6,558 nucleotides of DNA, from assembly GCA_003096235.1 (NCBI GenBank), contig PIXT01000247.1:1-6558 (forward strand), read 5' to 3'. The position numbers and the translations under genes were made by a program. The notes below the pieces were generated by a model that was not told the DNA's origin, did not search any database, and saw only the letters and a list, made by a program, of their open reading frames with translations. Shown piece after piece: positions 5,337 through 6,558 of the stretch (positions within the stretch are counted from its first letter, which is position 1; every line of letters starts with the position of its first letter). Source of the DNA: Candidatus Bathyarchaeum sp. (GTDB lineage: Archaea; Thermoproteota; Bathyarchaeia; Bathyarchaeales; Bathyarchaeaceae).

Positions 5337-6218
5337 TTAGGTTCGTACCAAGTTTTCTGAAATCACAAACCTGATTACATGTTTATCTGCGCTTTGTAGC
5401 ATATACTTCCCTAGCCAGTCGCGGAACAAATTCCACTCCTCCAGAAAATCGTTGTGGGTGACCACTTTCAGTCCAAGCTTTTTGGCTTTATCAACGGTTA
5501 TTACTTCATCGTGCGTTTTGAATCCTCGCACTATGCTTTTGCTTATTCGTTTACATTCTGCTTTGCTGTATCCGCTCTCTTCCAGAATCTCACAGATATA
5601 CTCCTCCATCAAACTCAAAGAAGCCAAAGCATCCCTGATGTCAACCCCATCAAATTTGTCCGCAAGAGCCTTGTAACTATAAGGTGCATCCTCTAACGAA
5701 ACCTCATCAAACAACATTGTAACAAACTGATGTGCATCCACAACAGAATTCGCAGAAACAACACCCTCTCCGCTTTGTGCCTGCGGGTCAAGAGGTGAGA
5801 GTTGGCTCATCATGCCCATCACTATCTTGTTTCCTGTAAGCGCAAGTAAGGTTCCTCCGCTGGCTGCGATGTGGGGAACAAAAACAATGATTTCCTTGAA
5901 GGTTTTCCGTAATGCCCGAGCTACCTTATACGAAGATTGGACTAGCCCTCCGGGGCTGCTGACCAGAAGCATTAGTTTTTGGACGTCAGTTTTTGTTTGG
6001 ATGTGATTAATTGCGGTTTCTACAGCAAATTCTTCAGAGAGACCCATCTGAGCGTTCACTGTTTTTGTGGGAGAAATCTTGAGTCCCACATAAGGGGCGA
6101 TGCAGGCTAGTAGAACGGCGTTATGTTTTTTGCTGATTTGGGTTAGTTTTTCTGAAAGCTCTGGGTCATCTTCTTCGTTTACGTCAATTATTTTGTTTAT
6201 AGAATCGACAGTTTCCAT
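5337..6218 (-). CDS. SDH-family Clp-fold serine protease
   Basis: This 293-residue protein belongs to the serine dehydrogenase proteinase (SDH_sah) branch of the ClpP/crotonase fold. Numbered from ATG 6216-6218, SSPGG at 87-91 is the oxyanion loop. HIAASGG at 116-122 carries the probable nucleophile Ser120. LSPLDPQ at 140-146 matches the family's L(G/S)PxDPQ block with Asp144. THDEVIT at 235-241, followed by AKKLGL, is the conserved C-terminal element with His236. There is no signal peptide; the hydrophobic patch near 34-45 (VLLACIAPYVGL) fits a core strand rather than a membrane helix. The frame also has TTG 6236 and ATG 6227 upstream; ATG 6218 is preferred because GGCGG lies 9 nt before it. 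The physiological target is unknown; processing of membrane or misfolded proteins is an inference. It is followed closely by a small basic ORF and is divergent from the gene at 6368. Confidence 0.85.
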   Translation of the reverse strand: METVDSINKIIDVNEEDDPELSEKLTQISKKHNAVLLACIAPYVGLKISPTKTVNAQMGLSEEFAVETAINHIQTKTDVQKLMLLVSSPGGLVQSSYKVARALRKTFKEIIVFVPHIAASGGTLLALTGNKIVMGMMSQLSPLDPQAQSGEGVVSANSVVDAHQFVTMLFDEVSLEDAPYSYKALADKFDGVDIRDALASLSLMEEYICEILEESGYSKAECKRISKSIVRGFKTHDEVITVDKAKKLGLKVVTHNDFLEEWNLFRDWLGKYMLQSADKHVIRFVISENLVRT

Positions 6219-6227
6219 CCTTAACAT

Positions 6228-6232
6228 CCGCC
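6228..6232 (-). promoter_or_regulatory. Ribosome-binding site candidate deciding the protease start
   Basis: GGCGG on the - strand is 9 nt before ATG 6218, like the 9-10 nt spacing of the other genes here. The upstream candidates TTG 6236 and ATG 6227 have no comparable motif. Confidence 0.4.
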
Positions 6233-6268
6233 ACAAAGAATTATTAATTCCAACTCTTAGATGTAAAC

Positions 6269-6278
6269 AAATTTAAGT
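6269..6278 (-). promoter_or_regulatory. TATA-like box of the protease gene
   Basis: ACTTAAATTT on the - strand would place transcription start near 6247, giving a leader of about 30 nt to ATG 6218. The stronger element at 6303-6313 is also AT-rich on this strand and could serve as an alternative. Confidence 0.4.
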
Positions 6279-6302
6279 TTTTACACGAATTTCTTCGTCA
6301 CA

Positions 6303-6313
6303 TAAATATATAA
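6303..6313 (+). promoter_or_regulatory. Strong TATA box of the gene at 6368
   Basis: TAAATATATAA is the best TATA match in the window. Transcription would begin about 25 bp downstream, near 6334, leaving a leader of about 34 nt that contains GAGGAG. Confidence 0.6.
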
Positions 6314-6352
6314 CAATAAATTTGCTACATTACTATGCATAACATCAGAGTT

Positions 6353-6358
6353 GAGGAG
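6353..6358 (+). promoter_or_regulatory. Ribosome-binding site of the gene at 6368
   Basis: GAGGAG lies 9 nt before ATG 6368-6370, a strong and well-spaced site that supports this start although the rest of the gene is cut off. Confidence 0.65.
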
Positions 6359-6367
6359 TAAATTAGT

Positions 6368-6558
6368 ATGAGTGACCCAGTGAAATATTTTGAGACAAAA
6401 CTGAAGGGCATGTGTTTGGCTGAGCTTCAAGCTTACAAGAAACGTTTAGACGAAAGTATAATGCAAAAAATTGCACAAACCGCGCCCAACGAACAAATTG
6501 CACCTCTGATACTGTACCGTGGCATAGTTGAACACGAAATGAAAACAAGAATGAACCA
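6368..6558 (+). CDS. N-terminal part of an unrecognised protein (runs off the window)
   Basis: ATG 6368 opens 63 codons that remain open to the last base. The visible part begins MSDPVKYFETKLKGMCLAE and is almost wholly helical in character, with alternating hydrophobic and charged residues (LAELQAYKKRLDESIMQK, LILYRGIVEHEMKTRM) and no signal peptide or membrane segment. It looks like a small cytosolic helical protein or the helical start of a larger one. A strong TATA box (6303-6313) and GAGGAG ribosome-binding site precede it, so it is very likely a real, well-expressed gene. It is divergent from the Clp-fold protease. I do not recognise a family. The - strand frame over the same bases is best read as its shadow. 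Confidence 0.75.
   Translation, partial: MSDPVKYFETKLKGMCLAELQAYKKRLDESIMQKIAQTAPNEQIAPLILYRGIVEHEMKTRMN

Noticed and set aside
6363..6548. 61-codon - strand frame at the window end
   Set aside because: It overlaps the + strand gene at 6368, which has a strong TATA box and GAGGAG site; the - strand frame has neither.
1..6558. Search for CRISPR arrays, transposases, terminal inverted repeats, toxin-antitoxin pairs or defence genes
   Set aside because: No regularly spaced repeats, no transposase or nuclease motifs and no such gene pairs are visible; the only tandem repeat is the coding PDTET array.

Overview
The window reads as archaeal chromosome, on four grounds. The tRNA gene is interrupted by a short intron flanked by a bulge-helix-bulge splice motif. 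Promoters look like TATA boxes about 25-30 bp upstream of starts. Ribosome-binding sites are of the GGTGA/GGAG type, 9-10 nt from the start codon. The gene families (TrmB-type regulator, anchored PQQ-like beta-propeller protein, SDH-family Clp-fold protease) are common in archaea. A TACK-type lineage such as Bathyarchaeia is my best guess from gene style, but nothing here fixes the lineage.

Layout. (a) 1-108: 3' end of an unidentified + strand gene, meeting tail to tail with a tRNA-Ala(CGC) gene on the - strand (110-203, CCA encoded, 16-nt intron). (b) 204-798: about 600 bp without a convincing gene, holding the tRNA promoter, an orphan + strand terminator-like hairpin and some coding-like relics. 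(c) 799-3324 (-): an 841-residue secreted, membrane-anchored PQQ-like beta-propeller protein with Ig-like domains and a PDTET-repeat stalk. (d) 3325-3509: divergent control region with an AT-rich core between two CCTC/GAGG dyads. (e) 3510-4316 (+): TrmB-like winged-helix regulator. (f) 4317-4645: gene-free leader region. (g) 4646-5131 (+): deoxycytidylate deaminase. (h) 5147-5320 (-): a 57-residue small ORF, 16 nt behind (i) 5337-6218 (-): SDH-family Clp-fold serine protease. (j) 6237-6367: divergent promoter region with strong TATA-like elements. (k) 6368 to the window end (+): start of an unrecognised protein.

How they may work together. The best-supported pairing is the regulator with the surface propeller protein: they are divergent and share a control region with two symmetric candidate operators. 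The protease and the small basic protein behind it look like a two-gene operon. The deaminase is a housekeeping enzyme of dUMP/dTTP supply and seems to stand alone. I see no mobile element, CRISPR array or defence cassette. Most of the window is ordinary chromosome. The less obvious items are the hidden small gene, the twin-dyad control region and the unexplained transcript end near 555.
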